From NCBI RefSeq assembly GCF_023509035.1, contig NZ_CP075583.1, positions 4,588,001 through 4,652,000 of the forward strand: a stretch of 64,000 bases of DNA. Reading direction: 5' to 3'. Both the position numbers and the translations under genes were made by a program. Source of the stretch: Janthinobacterium lividum (GTDB lineage: Bacteria > Pseudomonadota > Gammaproteobacteria > Burkholderiales > Burkholderiaceae_D). The notes under the pieces were generated by a model. That model ran no database searches. It saw only the letters and a program-made list of their open reading frames with translations, and was not told the DNA's origin. This document shows positions 8,746 to 21,900 of the stretch, one piece after another. Within the stretch, counting starts at the first letter, position 1, and every line of letters starts with the position of its first letter.

Positions 8746-10356
8746 TCACTCCCACTCGATGGTCGCCGGCGGCTTGCCCGAGATATCGTAGACGACGCGG
8801 TTGATGCCGCGCACTTCATTGATGATGCGGTTGGAGACCTTGCCCAGCAGGCTGTGCGGCAAGTGCGCCCAGTGGGCCGTCATGAAGTCCTGCGTTTGCA
8901 CGGCGCGCAGGGCCACCACGTATTCGTAGGTGCGGCCATCACCCATCACGCCCACCGATTTGACGGGCAGGAAGACGGCGAAAGCCTGGCTCGTCGCTTC
9001 GTACCAGTTCGCTGGCAGCGCGTCCGGGTCGACGGCCTGGCCGGCAACGAATTCGTACGGCGTGTTGCGCAGTTCTTCGATGAAGATGGCGTCGGCGCGG
9101 CGCAGCAGGTCGGCGTAGTCTTTCTTGACTTCGCCGAGGATGCGCACGCCCAGGCCCGGGCCCGGGAATGGGTGGCGGTAGACCATGTCATGCGGCAAGC
9201 CCAGGGCCACGCCAAGTTTGCGCACTTCATCCTTGAACAGTTCACGCAAGGGTTCGAGCAACTTGAGCTTCATGGTGTCCGGCAAGCCGCCCACGTTGTG
9301 GTGGCTCTTGATGGTCTGGCCTTTCTTGCCCTTGCCGGCCGATTCGATCACGTCCGGGTAAATCGTGCCTTGCGCCAGCCATTTGGCGTTGACCAGCTTG
9401 CCCGACTCGACCTGGAAGACTTCGACGAATTCGCGGCCGATGATCTTGCGCTTTTGCTCGGGGTCGGTAACGCCGGCCAGGTGGCCCATGAACTGGTCTT
9501 CCGCATCGACGCGGATGACTTTCACGCCCAGGTTCTTGGCGAACATGTCCATCACCATCTTGCCTTCGTCCAGGCGCAGCAGGCCGTGGTCGACGAAGAC
9601 GCAGGTCAGCTGGTCGCCGATGGCGCGGTGGATCAGGGCCGCCGCGACGGACGAATCGACACCGCCGGACAGGCCCAGGATGACGTCGTCGGTACCGACT
9701 TGCGCGCGGATTTTTTCCACCGCTTCGCTGATGTAGTCGGGCATGTTCCAGTCCGACTTGCAGCCGCAGATTTCATGCACGAAGCGGCCGATCATGGCCT
9801 TGCCCTGCACCGTGTGCGTCACTTCCGGGTGGAATTGCACGCCGTAGAACTGGCGCTCTTCGTCGGCCATGGCGGCGATCGGGCAGCTCGGGGTGTTGCC
9901 CATCAGCTTGAAGCCTGGCGGCATTTCCAGCACTTTGTCGCCATGGCTCATCCACACTTTCAGCATGCCGTGGCCTTCGTCGGTGACGAAGTCGGCAATA
10001 CCGTTGAGCAGCTTGGTGTGGCTACGGGCGCGCACTTCGGCGTAGCCGAATTCGCGTACCAGGCCGTTTTCAACCTTGCCGCCCAGCTGGGCCGCCATGG
10101 TTTGCATGCCGTAGCAGATGCCCAGCACGGGCACGCCCAGCTCGAACACGGCTTGCGGCGCGCGCGGCGAGTCGCCATCGAGCGTGGAGTTGTGGCTGCC
10201 CGACAGGATCACGCCGGCGGCGCCATAGTTGCGCACGAATTCGTCGCTGACGTCATACGGGAAGACTTCGGAAAACACGCCGGAATCGCGCACGCGGCGG
10301 GCGATCAACTGGGTGACTTGGGAACCGAAATCGAGAATGAGGATTTTAGAATGCAT
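8746..10356 (-). CDS. guaA: GMP synthase (glutamine-hydrolysing)
   Basis: Last step of GMP synthesis: amination of XMP using glutamine and ATP. The N-terminal class I amidotransferase domain has the nucleophile in GICYGMQT (Cys81) and the His/Glu pair in FHPEVTHT. It is followed by the ATP pyrophosphatase domain with the P-loop [11 protein letters not shown], and the C-terminal dimerisation domain ends in [10 protein letters not shown] place the start at [13 protein letters not shown] (10356), where family members normally begin; an in-frame ATG at 10380 would add eight residues, and neither has a strong Shine-Dalgarno. It lies downstream of guaB on the same strand, separated by a copy of the dispersed palindromic element. 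Confidence 0.96.
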   Translation of the reverse strand: MHSKILILDFGSQVTQLIARRVRDSGVFSEVFPYDVSDEFVRNYGAAGVILSGSHNSTLDGDSPRAPQAVFELGVPVLGICYGMQTMAAQLGGKVENGLVREFGYAEVRARSHTKLLNGIADFVTDEGHGMLKVWMSHGDKVLEMPPGFKLMGNTPSCPIAAMADEERQFYGVQFHPEVTHTVQGKAMIGRFVHEICGCKSDWNMPDYISEAVEKIRAQVGTDDVILGLSGGVDSSVAAALIHRAIGDQLTCVFVDHGLLRLDEGKMVMDMFAKNLGVKVIRVDAEDQFMGHLAGVTDPEQKRKIIGREFVEVFQVESGKLVNAKWLAQGTIYPDVIESAGKGKKGQTIKSHHNVGGLPDTMKLKLLEPLRELFKDEVRKLGVALGLPHDMVYRHPFPGPGLGVRILGEVKKDYADLLRRADAIFIEELRNTPYEFVAGQAVDPDALPANWYEATSQAFAVFLPVKSVGVMGDGRTYEYVVALRAVQTQDFMTAHWAHLPHSLLGKVSNRIINEVRGINRVVYDISGKPPATIEWE

Positions 10357-10423
10357 GATGGGGACTTTATCTGAGGTCATTACAAAACCGGCGCACTAGG
10401 CGCCGGTCTGGTCTGTCGCTATA

Positions 10424-10527
10424 GCGCAGCGGAAAAAATTGTTCAGGGCAAGGCGCAGTGCCGAAGACAGTACGAATAGTACGGCGAGGCACTGTAACGC
10501 AGCCATGGGCAATTTTTCCTGTTGCGC
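10424..10527. repeat. Dispersed palindromic intergenic element, copy 1 (guaB-guaA)
   Basis: About 104 bp sharing the core GTTCAGGGCAAGGCGCA...GCCGAAGAC...GTACGGCGAGG with two other sites in the window (36005-36108 and 44428-44525). The inner stem is CAGTGCC (10456-10462) with GGCACTG (10488-10494). The outer stem is ggaaaaaattg with caatttttcc, flanked by gcgca/tgcgc. It ends one base before the guaB stop codon, so it would form the 3' end of the guaB message. Confidence 0.75.
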
Positions 10528-12450
<1,923 letters not shown>

Positions 12451-13491
12451 ATGGCGATCACACCACTGGCAGCACTGCACCGCAAACTATTCGACGAAGC
12501 CGATGGCAGCAAGTTTGCCACGCTCAAGGACCGACTGATCAAGAAACACGGCGAAACCGACCGGCTGGCGGTACTAGAGATACTGAGCGCTTATGCGCGC
12601 GAAGGCCAGTTGCTGCACTGGCGCAGCTCACTGGTCAACTCCATCGTGGGCCTAATGCAGCCGCAGGAGATGAAAGACTTTTTTACATGGGCCGTCACGA
12701 TGCCGGAGCTTGCCTACTGGGGCATCGATGGCCTAATGAAAAGCCAGGGCAAGGATGCTTACGAGACCGTGGTGGGACTCGCCAACTCTACTACCCTGCC
12801 CCTGGTGGTGAAGTCCAAGGCCGTGAAAAGCCTGGCCGTGCTGAGCCGCCAGCCATTTGACGCCGGCTTGCCAGCCGTTCCCGACTACTGGAAAGCCGAG
12901 AGCCTGAAGCTCGATGATGTGCTTGCCTGGCAGCGCGCCGGCTATCCGGACGGCGCGGGAGTTGCGCCACCGGCCACGCATGCGTCGCTGGACGATCCAC
13001 GTACGGCACTGGAAAAAGCGGCTGCGAAACTGGAGAAAAAGCTGGCGGCCGAGCGCAAGAAAGACCAGGACCTGGCCAGCCCGTCGAACTGGCTGGTCAT
13101 TGCGGATAATGCCGACCTGGCAGCCATCGACCAGCGCTGGACCTTGCCTGAACAATACCAGCGCTTCCTGGCCCGCTATTCGCCGCTGCGCGTGTATATC
13201 GACAGCAAGCGGTATTTCCAGGGCCTGAATCTGTATGGCGCGGCGGGGCTGATCAAGGCGCAGCACGGGTACTCCTACAATCCCGTCGACCAAGAAGTCA
13301 TCGCCGACTGGCCAGCCCACTATGTGGTGATTGCCGATGCGGGCGCCGATCCGTACTGCCTGGATCTCTCCGCAATTGAAAATGGCGACGCGCCCGTCTA
13401 TACGGCCGAGCACGGCGCAGGGGTATGGCGTTTTGAGCGCCATGCGGACAGCTTTGTCGAGTTCCTCAAGGAGATCGCCAAGGCTGCTTAG
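12451..13491 (+). CDS. Protein with C-terminal SMI1/KNR4 (SUKH)-like domain
   Basis: 346 aa. Start: ATG at 12451 with AGGAACACG just upstream; the longer reading frame from 12367 has no supporting site. The N-terminal 170 residues are helical with no motif I recognise. A lysine-rich coiled segment (AAAKLEKKLAAERKKDQD) leads into a C-terminal domain resembling the SMI1/KNR4 fold: IDQRWTLPEQYQRFLARYSP, then YNPVDQEVIADWPAHYVVIADAGADPYCLDLS and VWRFERHADSFVEFLKEI. SUKH proteins often act as immunity proteins against contact-dependent or polymorphic toxins, but no toxin gene is adjacent, so any role here is open. No operon partners. Confidence 0.7.
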   Translation: MAITPLAALHRKLFDEADGSKFATLKDRLIKKHGETDRLAVLEILSAYAREGQLLHWRSSLVNSIVGLMQPQEMKDFFTWAVTMPELAYWGIDGLMKSQGKDAYETVVGLANSTTLPLVVKSKAVKSLAVLSRQPFDAGLPAVPDYWKAESLKLDDVLAWQRAGYPDGAGVAPPATHASLDDPRTALEKAAAKLEKKLAAERKKDQDLASPSNWLVIADNADLAAIDQRWTLPEQYQRFLARYSPLRVYIDSKRYFQGLNLYGAAGLIKAQHGYSYNPVDQEVIADWPAHYVVIADAGADPYCLDLSAIENGDAPVYTAEHGAGVWRFERHADSFVEFLKEIAKAA

Positions 13492-13707
13492 CGCGGCTCG
13501 CCGCCTGGCCCGATCACGGATCATCCCCACTCCACCGCCAGTCGGCCCCAGGCTACGATCCAACTCGTCAGCCGTCGCTGCAACTTTACGCAGGCGCCGC
13601 ACCTCCCACAGCAGCACGAGCCCTCCGTCCTTGCAGCATAGAAAAGATATTTGAAAATAGCAAAAAATGGCGCGTACCAGGCAGCGCCACGCCGCCGCCC
13701 TGCCCGC

Positions 13708-14004
13708 TCAGCCCTTCGCTGGCTTGCCGCCGGCACGGCGCCGGCGCGCCTCTTTCGGGTCCGCTTGCAAGGGACGGTAGACTTCCACCCGGTCATGCTC
13801 ATGCAATACGGTATCGAGCGGCTTCCTCTTGCCATAGATGCCGACCATATTGATGACAAGGTCGATGCCGGGAATTTCCTGCAGTAAGCCGCTCAGCGCC
13901 ACCGCCTGCTCGATGGTGGTGCCTGCAGGCACCTTCAATGAACGCAGAAAGCTGCTATCGGGCAAGGCGTGACAGACTTGCACGTGAATGCTGGCCTCAG
14001 CCAT
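13708..14004 (-). CDS. rnfH: RnfH family ubiquitin-like-fold protein
   Basis: 98 aa with the small beta-grasp pattern of the UPF0125/RnfH family: IHVQVCHALPD, RSLKVPAGTTIEQAV, DLVINMVGIYGKRKPLDTVLHEHDRVEVYRPL split over the domain, and a basic tail. Its biochemical role is poorly defined. It starts eight bases inside the end of ratA, so the two are translationally coupled. The ratA-rnfH pair facing smpB is a widely conserved arrangement. Confidence 0.88.
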   Translation of the reverse strand: MAEASIHVQVCHALPDSSFLRSLKVPAGTTIEQAVALSGLLQEIPGIDLVINMVGIYGKRKPLDTVLHEHDRVEVYRPLQADPKEARRRRAGGKPAKG

Positions 14005-14428
14005 ACACAGTCTCCGCGCGCTTGCAGAAGGAATCGACCATGCTGTTGGCGATCATGCCGAAGACGGGTCCGATGATCTGCTCGAGCACGCGGCTGGAAA
14101 ACTCGTAATGCAGGTCCAGCTCGATCTTGCACGCATCTTCGCGCAGGGCCTTGAAGGTCCACACGCCGTCGAGGGTCTTGAAAGGACCGTCCACCAGCTT
14201 CATCTTGATGGAAGTCGGCGCCACGTTCTCGTTGGACGTGGTGAAGCTTTGGCGCACGCCGTGGTAATGTATGCCCACGCTGGCGACAACCGTGTTCTCG
14301 CCCCGCTCGCGTATCTCGACCGCACCGCACCAGGGCAGAAATTTGGGATAATCCTCCACTGCCGCCACCAGCGCGAACATTTGTTCGGCGCTATAGCCGA
14401 GAAAAACTGATTTATGTACTACTGCCAT
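13997..14428 (-). CDS. ratA: RatA/COQ10-type START-domain protein
   Basis: 143 aa, the full length for the family. The N-terminal hallmark MFALVAAVEDYPKFLPWCG and the internal GPFKTLDGVWTFKAL place it among RatA (YfjG)/Coq10 proteins with a lipid-binding START-like fold. In E. coli RatA has been reported as a ribosome-association inhibitor, and the Coq10 relatives bind ubiquinone; which applies here cannot be told from sequence. Divergent from smpB with about 90 bases between start codons. Confidence 0.9.
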   Translation of the reverse strand: MAVVHKSVFLGYSAEQMFALVAAVEDYPKFLPWCGAVEIRERGENTVVASVGIHYHGVRQSFTTSNENVAPTSIKMKLVDGPFKTLDGVWTFKALREDACKIELDLHYEFSSRVLEQIIGPVFGMIANSMVDSFCKRAETVYG

Positions 14429-14520
14429 TGAAGAACCATTTGCTATGATGTTGGATATAGTGATTTTATCGCGCTTGCGCGAGACAGTAGTTTAACCGAC
14501 CCGCGCACATTTACCATCTC

Positions 14521-14970
14521 ATGACCATAGCAGACAACAGAAAAGCCTTCCACGACTACTTTATCGAGGATCGCTACGAAGCCGGCATCGTGCTGGAAGG
14601 CTGGGAAGTCAAAGCCATCCGCGACGCCCGTGTACAAATCAAGGAAGCCTACGTCGTCGTCCGCGGCGATGAACTCTTCCTGTTCGGCGCGCATATCAGC
14701 GCCCTGCCGACCGCCTCCACCCATATCCATCCGGAAGCCGTGCGCACGCGCAAGCTGCTGCTGCACCGTACGGAAATGGATAAACTGATCGGCAAGGTGG
14801 AACGCTCCGGCTATACGCTGGTGCCGCTCAACCTGCACTACAAGGGCGGCCGCGTGAAATGCGAAATCGGCCTGGCCAAGGGCAAGAAGCAGCACGACAA
14901 GCGGGCAGCGGAACGCGACCGTGACGGCGCGCGTGAAGTGCAGGCGGCAATGAAGTCGCACCGCCGCTGA
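14521..14970 (+). CDS. smpB: SsrA (tmRNA)-binding protein
   Basis: 149 aa. Binds tmRNA and brings it to stalled ribosomes for trans-translation. Visible family marks: [20 protein letters not shown] near the N-terminus, [38 protein letters not shown], and the basic tail [16 protein letters not shown] terminator hairpin follows at about 15008. The tmRNA gene itself is not in this window. Confidence 0.96.
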   Translation: MTIADNRKAFHDYFIEDRYEAGIVLEGWEVKAIRDARVQIKEAYVVVRGDELFLFGAHISALPTASTHIHPEAVRTRKLLLHRTEMDKLIGKVERSGYTLVPLNLHYKGGRVKCEIGLAKGKKQHDKRAAERDRDGAREVQAAMKSHRR

Positions 14971-15283
14971 TCCGGCACCACGCGCAGCGTGCTGCGCCGA
15001 TACCCTCAAGCCCGGCTATATGCCGGGTTTTATTTTGCCGGTGCCTGCGGCAAGCGGAAAAGCACAGCGCGACGGGATGAAAACAGGGAAAGGAAGAGAT
15101 ACGGCAGGAATAAGACGGGTATTGGTGAAAATACCGTGGAGATAAACGAATGAATCAGCTTTGCCTGCCTGGCCAAAGACGATAAATCAGGAAAGTTCCG
15201 GATGCTTGCATGCTGCCTTGTACTACACCTGTACCACTCCACAGGACAAGCATCCGAATGAACGGTTTTTTAAACCTTCAGGA
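14971..15283. other. Gap between smpB and the H-NS-like gene (convergent), terminator only
   Basis: Contains the smpB terminator, described separately. The remaining bases hold no convincing gene; a 70-codon minus ORF (15030-15242) has no recognisable features. Confidence 0.5.
15008..15034 (+). terminator. Rho-independent terminator after smpB
   Basis: CCCGGC (15011-15016), loop TATAT, GCCGGG (15022-15027), then TTTTATTTT on the plus strand, about 40 bases past the smpB stop. Confidence 0.8.
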
Positions 15284-15592
15284 TCACACCTTCAGCAGAT
15301 CACGCGACTTGCCCGAATCGGTCCACTCTTTGACCCATTTCGGTTGACGGCCACGGCCAGTCCATTGCTGCGTCGCATCATCCGGATTGCGATAGCGTAC
15401 CGCGACCGTGCCGGTTTTAGCGCGGATACCCGTACCAACCAGATCTTTTACGGAAACGCCCACACTCTGGGCGATTGCCAGGATTTGCTCGCGTGCTTTG
15501 GACAGATCGTCCTGTTCGCGTTTCTTCATTTGCTTCTTGATGTCGTCCTGCAAGGTGCGCAGTTCGGACAGGGATAAGCTGGACAGATCCAT
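15284..15592 (-). CDS. H-NS family nucleoid-associated DNA-binding protein
   Basis: 102 aa, typical of short betaproteobacterial H-NS/HvrA-like proteins. The N-terminal half is a charged oligomerisation helix (LSELRTLQDDIKKQMKKREQ). The C-terminal domain carries the DNA-binding loop WTGRGRQPKWVKEW, a variant of the TWTGQGRTP motif that inserts into AT-rich minor grooves. Start: ATG at 15592 preceded by AAGGAAATATC. Such proteins silence AT-rich acquired DNA; the AT-rich promoter of the two-partner secretion operon here would be a natural target (inference). Confidence 0.92.
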   Translation of the reverse strand: MDLSSLSLSELRTLQDDIKKQMKKREQDDLSKAREQILAIAQSVGVSVKDLVGTGIRAKTGTVAVRYRNPDDATQQWTGRGRQPKWVKEWTDSGKSRDLLKV

Positions 15593-16151
15593 GATATTTC
15601 CTTGTGTGAGTTGAAAAATATAACTGAACAGTTAAATTCTATCCAATTGTAACGCGGCTGAGGTGATTTTTCTTGAGATTTGATTGTTTTTTACAATTCT
15701 TTTACCAAAAACCCTACTTCCCGGCTTTCAAGCACTGCAATCCTTCAATCACGGGTAACGGTCATCGCGCATGAACTGCCTGTGCCAGCATCCCTGCTAT
15801 GTGCGGCTGCGATTCAATACAGCGCCAGTGGCAGTATTTATTTTGCAGTATTTTTTGTTTCATTGCAATTTATAGTAATTATAAATAGCAATTCAAAATA
15901 TACATGGGACCAATACTATCGCCCATTATGCATCGCCCCCAAACACCAGCCAGGCATCCGGCGCAGATAAAGGTGCAATCATAGCCATGCATGCGCAGCA
16001 GATTCTACTTCAATCAAATCGATAAGCGTCGCACGACAGCATATAATCCCGAAAGTGCGCACAGCATAGCATAAAGAAAAGATTTTCAGCGTTACTGCTT
16101 CAAGCGCAGATATTCGAGTCCTGCTGCCAGCACATATTCCAGTAGCGCAAA
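15593..16151. other. AT-rich intergenic region without a gene
   Basis: About 560 bases between the H-NS-like gene and the SPFH gene terminator. It contains the upstream region of the H-NS-like gene (AT-rich 15600-15720) and a second AT-rich stretch at 15830-15905. A 96-codon plus ORF from 15680 has no recognisable features. No tRNA, sRNA or repeat was recognised. Confidence 0.5.
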
Positions 16152-16153
16152 TG

Positions 16154-16183
16154 AAAACTGCCCGCGATACGGCGGGCAGTTTT
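16154..16183 (-). terminator. Rho-independent terminator after the SPFH gene
   Basis: Stem AAAACTGCCCGC (16154-16165) pairs perfectly with GCGGGCAGTTTT (16172-16183); on the minus strand a T-rich run follows. It lies 40 bases past the stop at 16223. Confidence 0.88.
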
Positions 16184-16222
16184 GACGACAAACTTGCTAT
16201 GTGTTTGCCATTCACCAGACAA

Positions 16223-17167
16223 TCAGGGAATAGCCACGCTGCCTTTCGGCTTCTGCGATTTCACCACCTGCATCGCCGTGGCGATCAAACCGCTCATATC
16301 ACCCAGATTGGCCGGCACGATAATCGAGTTATTTGTTTTCGCCAATTGCGCGAAGGCGCCCACATACTGCTCGGCTACTTTCAGGTTGACGGCATCCTCC
16401 CCACCCGGCTCGCGAATGGCGGCGCCCACCTGGCGCAGCGCTTCCGCGCTGGCCTGCGCCAGCGCGACGATGGCTGTAGCCTGACCTTCGGCACGGTTGA
16501 TCGATGCCTGCTTTTCGCCTTCCGAGCGGGCAATGTTCGCTTCGCGCTCGCCGCTGGCGATATTGATCTGCTCCTGCTTGCGACCTTCCGAAGCGGCAAT
16601 CAGGGCGCGCTTTTCGCGCTCGGCCGTAATCTGTGCCTGCATCGCATGCAGGATTTCCTTGGGTGGCGTCAAATCCTTGATTTCATAGCGCAATACCTTG
16701 ACACCCCAATTCGCCGCCGATTCATCGATGGCATTCACGATGGCCGTATTGATATGGTCGCGTTCTTCAAATGTCTTGTCGAGTTCCATTTTACCGATTA
16801 CCGAACGCAAGGTCGTTTGCGCCAGCTGCGTAATGGCGGCAATATAATTCGATGAACCATATGAAGCACGCATGGCGTCGGTAATCTGAAAATACAGAAT
16901 GCCATCGACCTGCAATTGCGTATTGTCGCGCGTAATGCATACCTGCGGCGGCACGTCGAGCGGAATTTCCTTAAGCACGTGCTTGTAGGCAATGCGGTCG
17001 ACAAAAGGCACGACAATATTCAGGCCAGGGCCCAATACCGCATGGAACTTGCCCAGGCGCTCCACCACCCAGGCATGCTGCTGCGGCACCACATTGACTG
17101 TCTTGAAGACAAATACCAGTGCCAGCAATAACAAGATCAGCGACATGCTTCCGATGCTTACTTCCAT
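16223..17167 (-). CDS. SPFH/Band 7 (stomatin, QmcA-like) membrane protein
   Basis: 314 aa. One N-terminal membrane helix (MSLILLLLALVFVF), then a Band 7 domain (VVPQQHAWVVERLGKFHAVL, PGLNIVVPFVDRIAY, RYEIKDLTPPKEI). A long Ala/Glu/Arg coiled coil (ITAEREKRALIAASEGRKQEQ onwards) and a C-terminal tail follow. Stomatin-like proteins assemble into membrane microdomain cages and often partner with NfeD proteins, and an NfeD gene lies 15 bases upstream on the same strand. Closest to the QmcA/paraslipin group rather than HflK/HflC, which come as a pair. Confidence 0.9.
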   Translation of the reverse strand: MEVSIGSMSLILLLLALVFVFKTVNVVPQQHAWVVERLGKFHAVLGPGLNIVVPFVDRIAYKHVLKEIPLDVPPQVCITRDNTQLQVDGILYFQITDAMRASYGSSNYIAAITQLAQTTLRSVIGKMELDKTFEERDHINTAIVNAIDESAANWGVKVLRYEIKDLTPPKEILHAMQAQITAEREKRALIAASEGRKQEQINIASGEREANIARSEGEKQASINRAEGQATAIVALAQASAEALRQVGAAIREPGGEDAVNLKVAEQYVGAFAQLAKTNNSIIVPANLGDMSGLIATAMQVVKSQKPKGSVAIP

Positions 17168-17182
17168 AATCTACTCTCCAGG

Positions 17183-17599
17183 TTATCCAACGATCAAACG
17201 ACTGCCACGCACGGCACGTATGGTGTAATGACCGGCCTGCGTATCGCTGCCGGGAATCAGCTCCACATCCCACAAGGCGCCGCGGTACATGACGCGCGCC
17301 GCGCCATCGACCCAATGCGCGACCGCCACGCTTTGGCCAATATCGAGATTCACATTCGGATCCTGCGACGCATCGCGCCGCGCCGCCTTGCCAAAACGGC
17401 TGCGCCGCAATAACAGGGTGGCCACGACGCCGACAATGGCGGCCGTCAGTGCTTGCCAGCCACCGTTGCCACCGGCCAGCGCCACCAGCCCTCCGGCACT
17501 GATGCCGATGGCGATCATCAGCAAATAGAACGTGCCCGTAAACAGCTCCAGGATCAATACCGCGCCAGCCGCCACAAACCAGCCTACCCATTCAGCCAT
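17183..17599 (-). CDS. NfeD family membrane protein (short form)
   Basis: 138 aa from the ATG at 17599, which has GGAGG six bases upstream; the reading frame is open further 5' but lacks such a site. Several hydrophobic helices (WVGWFVAAGAVLILELFTG, FYLLMIAIGISAGGLVALAG, ALTAAIVGVVATLLL) precede a C-terminal OB-fold-like soluble domain (GQSVAVAHWVDGAARVMYRG, DVELIPGS). Short NfeD proteins act with the adjacent stomatin-like protein at the membrane. Forms an operon with the SPFH gene. Confidence 0.88.
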   Translation of the reverse strand: MAEWVGWFVAAGAVLILELFTGTFYLLMIAIGISAGGLVALAGGNGGWQALTAAIVGVVATLLLRRSRFGKAARRDASQDPNVNLDIGQSVAVAHWVDGAARVMYRGALWDVELIPGSDTQAGHYTIRAVRGSRLIVG

Positions 17600-17631
17600 G
17601 ATGCCTCCATCTTTGCGTATCCGAAAATAAA

Positions 17632-17663
17632 AAACCCCGCGGCCTATATAAGCGACGGGGTTT
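17632..17663 (-). terminator. Terminator after dps, upstream of nfeD
   Basis: AAACCCCG (17632-17639) pairs with CGGGGTTT (17656-17663); a T-rich run follows on the minus strand. It separates dps from the NfeD/SPFH operon. Confidence 0.8.
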
Positions 17664-17784
17664 AATGCGTATGACTGCCTGATATTATTCTTGCCAAACA
17701 CCTATATACAAGCAGTCTAACGCAATTCCTGATGACGTCAATAGCCAGAGGCGAATTAGCGCCGGCGGAAAAGCATTTACTCTT

Positions 17785-18282
17785 TTACTCTTCCAGCAGG
17801 CTGCGCAACATCCACGCCGTCTTTTCATGCAAATCCAGGCGCTGCGTGATCAGGTCGGCCGTCGGCTGGTCATTGGCTTTCTCCAGCAGCGGGAACAAGC
17901 GGCGCGCCGTGCGCGCGGTCGCTTCCTGTGCCGACACCAGGTGGCTGACCATGTCCAGCGCCGGCGGCACGCCGTCGATTTCCTTGATCGAAGCCAGCTT
18001 GACGAATTCCTTGTAGGTGCCAGGCGCCGGATAACCGAGGGCGCGAATGCGCTCGGCGATCAGGTCCAGCGCGGCCCACTGCTCCGTGTATTGCGTCATG
18101 AACATCAGGTGCAGGGTGTTGAACATCGGCCCCTTGACGTTCCAGTGAAAATTGTGGGTCATCAGGTACAAGGTGTAGCTGTCGGCCAGCAGGCCGGACA
18201 GGCCTTCCGCGATCTTCGCGCGGTCCGCCTCGGAAATGCCGATGTCGATCTTTGCCACTTTGCTCGGTTTCTTGCTTGCCAT
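17785..18282 (-). CDS. dps: Dps-type DNA-binding ferritin
   Basis: 165 aa. Four-helix bundle of the Dps family with the inter-subunit ferroxidase signature: THNFHWNVKGPMFNTLHLMF supplies the His ligands and EQWAALDLIAERIRALG the Asp/Glu ligands. The lysine-rich N-terminus (MASKKPSKVAK) is of the kind that binds DNA. Dps stores iron using hydrogen peroxide and protects DNA under stress. Start at 18282 with GGGAG upstream; monocistronic, with its own terminator. Confidence 0.95.
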   Translation of the reverse strand: MASKKPSKVAKIDIGISEADRAKIAEGLSGLLADSYTLYLMTHNFHWNVKGPMFNTLHLMFMTQYTEQWAALDLIAERIRALGYPAPGTYKEFVKLASIKEIDGVPPALDMVSHLVSAQEATARTARRLFPLLEKANDQPTADLITQRLDLHEKTAWMLRSLLEE

Positions 18283-18374
18283 GAGAACTCCCGTTTCAAT
18301 GTATTGGTAGAATCATTTTAGCTGATCTGGCGCAAGCCCATCGAATACTGCCGTGCGCCGCATGGCATGCGTAA

Positions 18375-18408
18375 AAAACCCGCTGCCGGGTGAGCGGCAG
18401 CGGGTTTT
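18375..18408 (-). terminator. Rho-independent terminator after ppsA
   Basis: Perfect 13-base stem AAAACCCGCTGCC (18375-18387) with GGCAGCGGGTTTT (18396-18408); T run on the minus strand. Fifteen bases past the ppsA stop. Confidence 0.9.
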
Positions 18409-18422
18409 CAGAGGGCAGATGC

Positions 18423-20855
<2,433 letters not shown>

Positions 20856-21007
20856 AATGACACCCTTACTGATGATAGAAATCTTTACGCGCGGCGCACA
20901 GACAGTCTTCTTGTTATTCTTGGCGTCGTGCAGCACAATCATACCGTTGCAGCCATTTTACCTTGTGCGGCGCAAATTGACGACGCACAATCTTGATCCG
21001 AAAACCC

Positions 21008-21856
21008 ATGACACAAGAACCACGCCCTCCTCTGCCCTCCGCGGCCCGTACCGTCTTCTTCGTTTCCGACGGCACCGGTATCACCGCCGAGACGTTCGGC
21101 CACTCGGTGCTGACGCAGTTCGATCTGCGCTTCCGCCAGATCCGCCTGCCCTTCATCGACACCATGGACAAGGCCTACGAGGCGGCGCGCAAGATCAACG
21201 AAGCCTTCGCTACCGACGGACAGCGCCCGATCATTTTCTCCACCCTGGTAAAGAACGACCTGTCGGCCGTGATCCGCAAGTCCAGCGGCATGCACATGGA
21301 CCTGATCCAGACCTTTGTCGCGCCGCTAGAGCAGGAACTGGGCGTGATGTCGACCCATACCATCGGCCGCTCGCACAACATCGTCGACAGCGAGGAATAC
21401 AAGAACCGCATCGAGGCGATCAACTATTCGCTGGCGCACGACGATGGCCAGTCGCACAAGAACCTGTCCTCGGCCGATGTCATTCTGGTGGGTGTTTCGC
21501 GCTCTGGCAAGACCCCGACCAGCCTGTATCTGGCCATGCAATACGGTATCAAGGCGGCCAACTATCCGCTGATTCCCGACGATTTCGAGCGCGACAAGCT
21601 GCCATCGGCCCTGCTGGAATTTAAGAATAAAATTTTCGGATTAAGCATTACGCCCGAACGTTTGTCGGAAATACGCAACGAAAGACGCGCTGGAAGCAAG
21701 TATGCAGCCATCGAAAATTGCCGGTACGAGGTCAACGAAGCGGAAAAAATGATGAAACGCGAAGGTATCCGCTGGCTCTCCTCGACCACCAAGTCGATCG
21801 AAGAGATCTCCACGACGATCTTGCAAGAGATTAAGCCGAACCGCCGCGAGTACTAG
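21008..21856 (+). CDS. ppsR: PEP synthase regulatory protein (bifunctional kinase/pyrophosphorylase)
   Basis: 282 aa (DUF299 family). Inactivates PEP synthase by ADP-dependent phosphorylation and reactivates it by phosphate-dependent dephosphorylation. N-terminal [20 protein letters not shown] is the family hallmark; the P-loop is [15 protein letters not shown] near residue 160, and [14 protein letters not shown] follows. I chose the ATG at 21008 over a TTG at 20993. Its divergence from ppsA supports the assignment. Confidence 0.95.
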   Translation: MTQEPRPPLPSAARTVFFVSDGTGITAETFGHSVLTQFDLRFRQIRLPFIDTMDKAYEAARKINEAFATDGQRPIIFSTLVKNDLSAVIRKSSGMHMDLIQTFVAPLEQELGVMSTHTIGRSHNIVDSEEYKNRIEAINYSLAHDDGQSHKNLSSADVILVGVSRSGKTPTSLYLAMQYGIKAANYPLIPDDFERDKLPSALLEFKNKIFGLSITPERLSEIRNERRAGSKYAAIENCRYEVNEAEKMMKREGIRWLSSTTKSIEEISTTILQEIKPNRREY

Positions 21857-21900
21857 AACGCTTGACCAAACCTGCTGCGTGTCCGCTCGCTACGGTTTTG

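Noticed and set aside
12733..13617. Minus-strand ORF overlapping the SMI1/KNR4-like gene
   Set aside because: Mostly antisense to a gene with a clear start site and domain; the unique first 40 residues are too short to support a gene.
15680..15970. 96-codon plus ORF in the AT-rich gap
   Set aside because: No ribosome-binding site and no recognisable motif; composition fits random AT-rich DNA.
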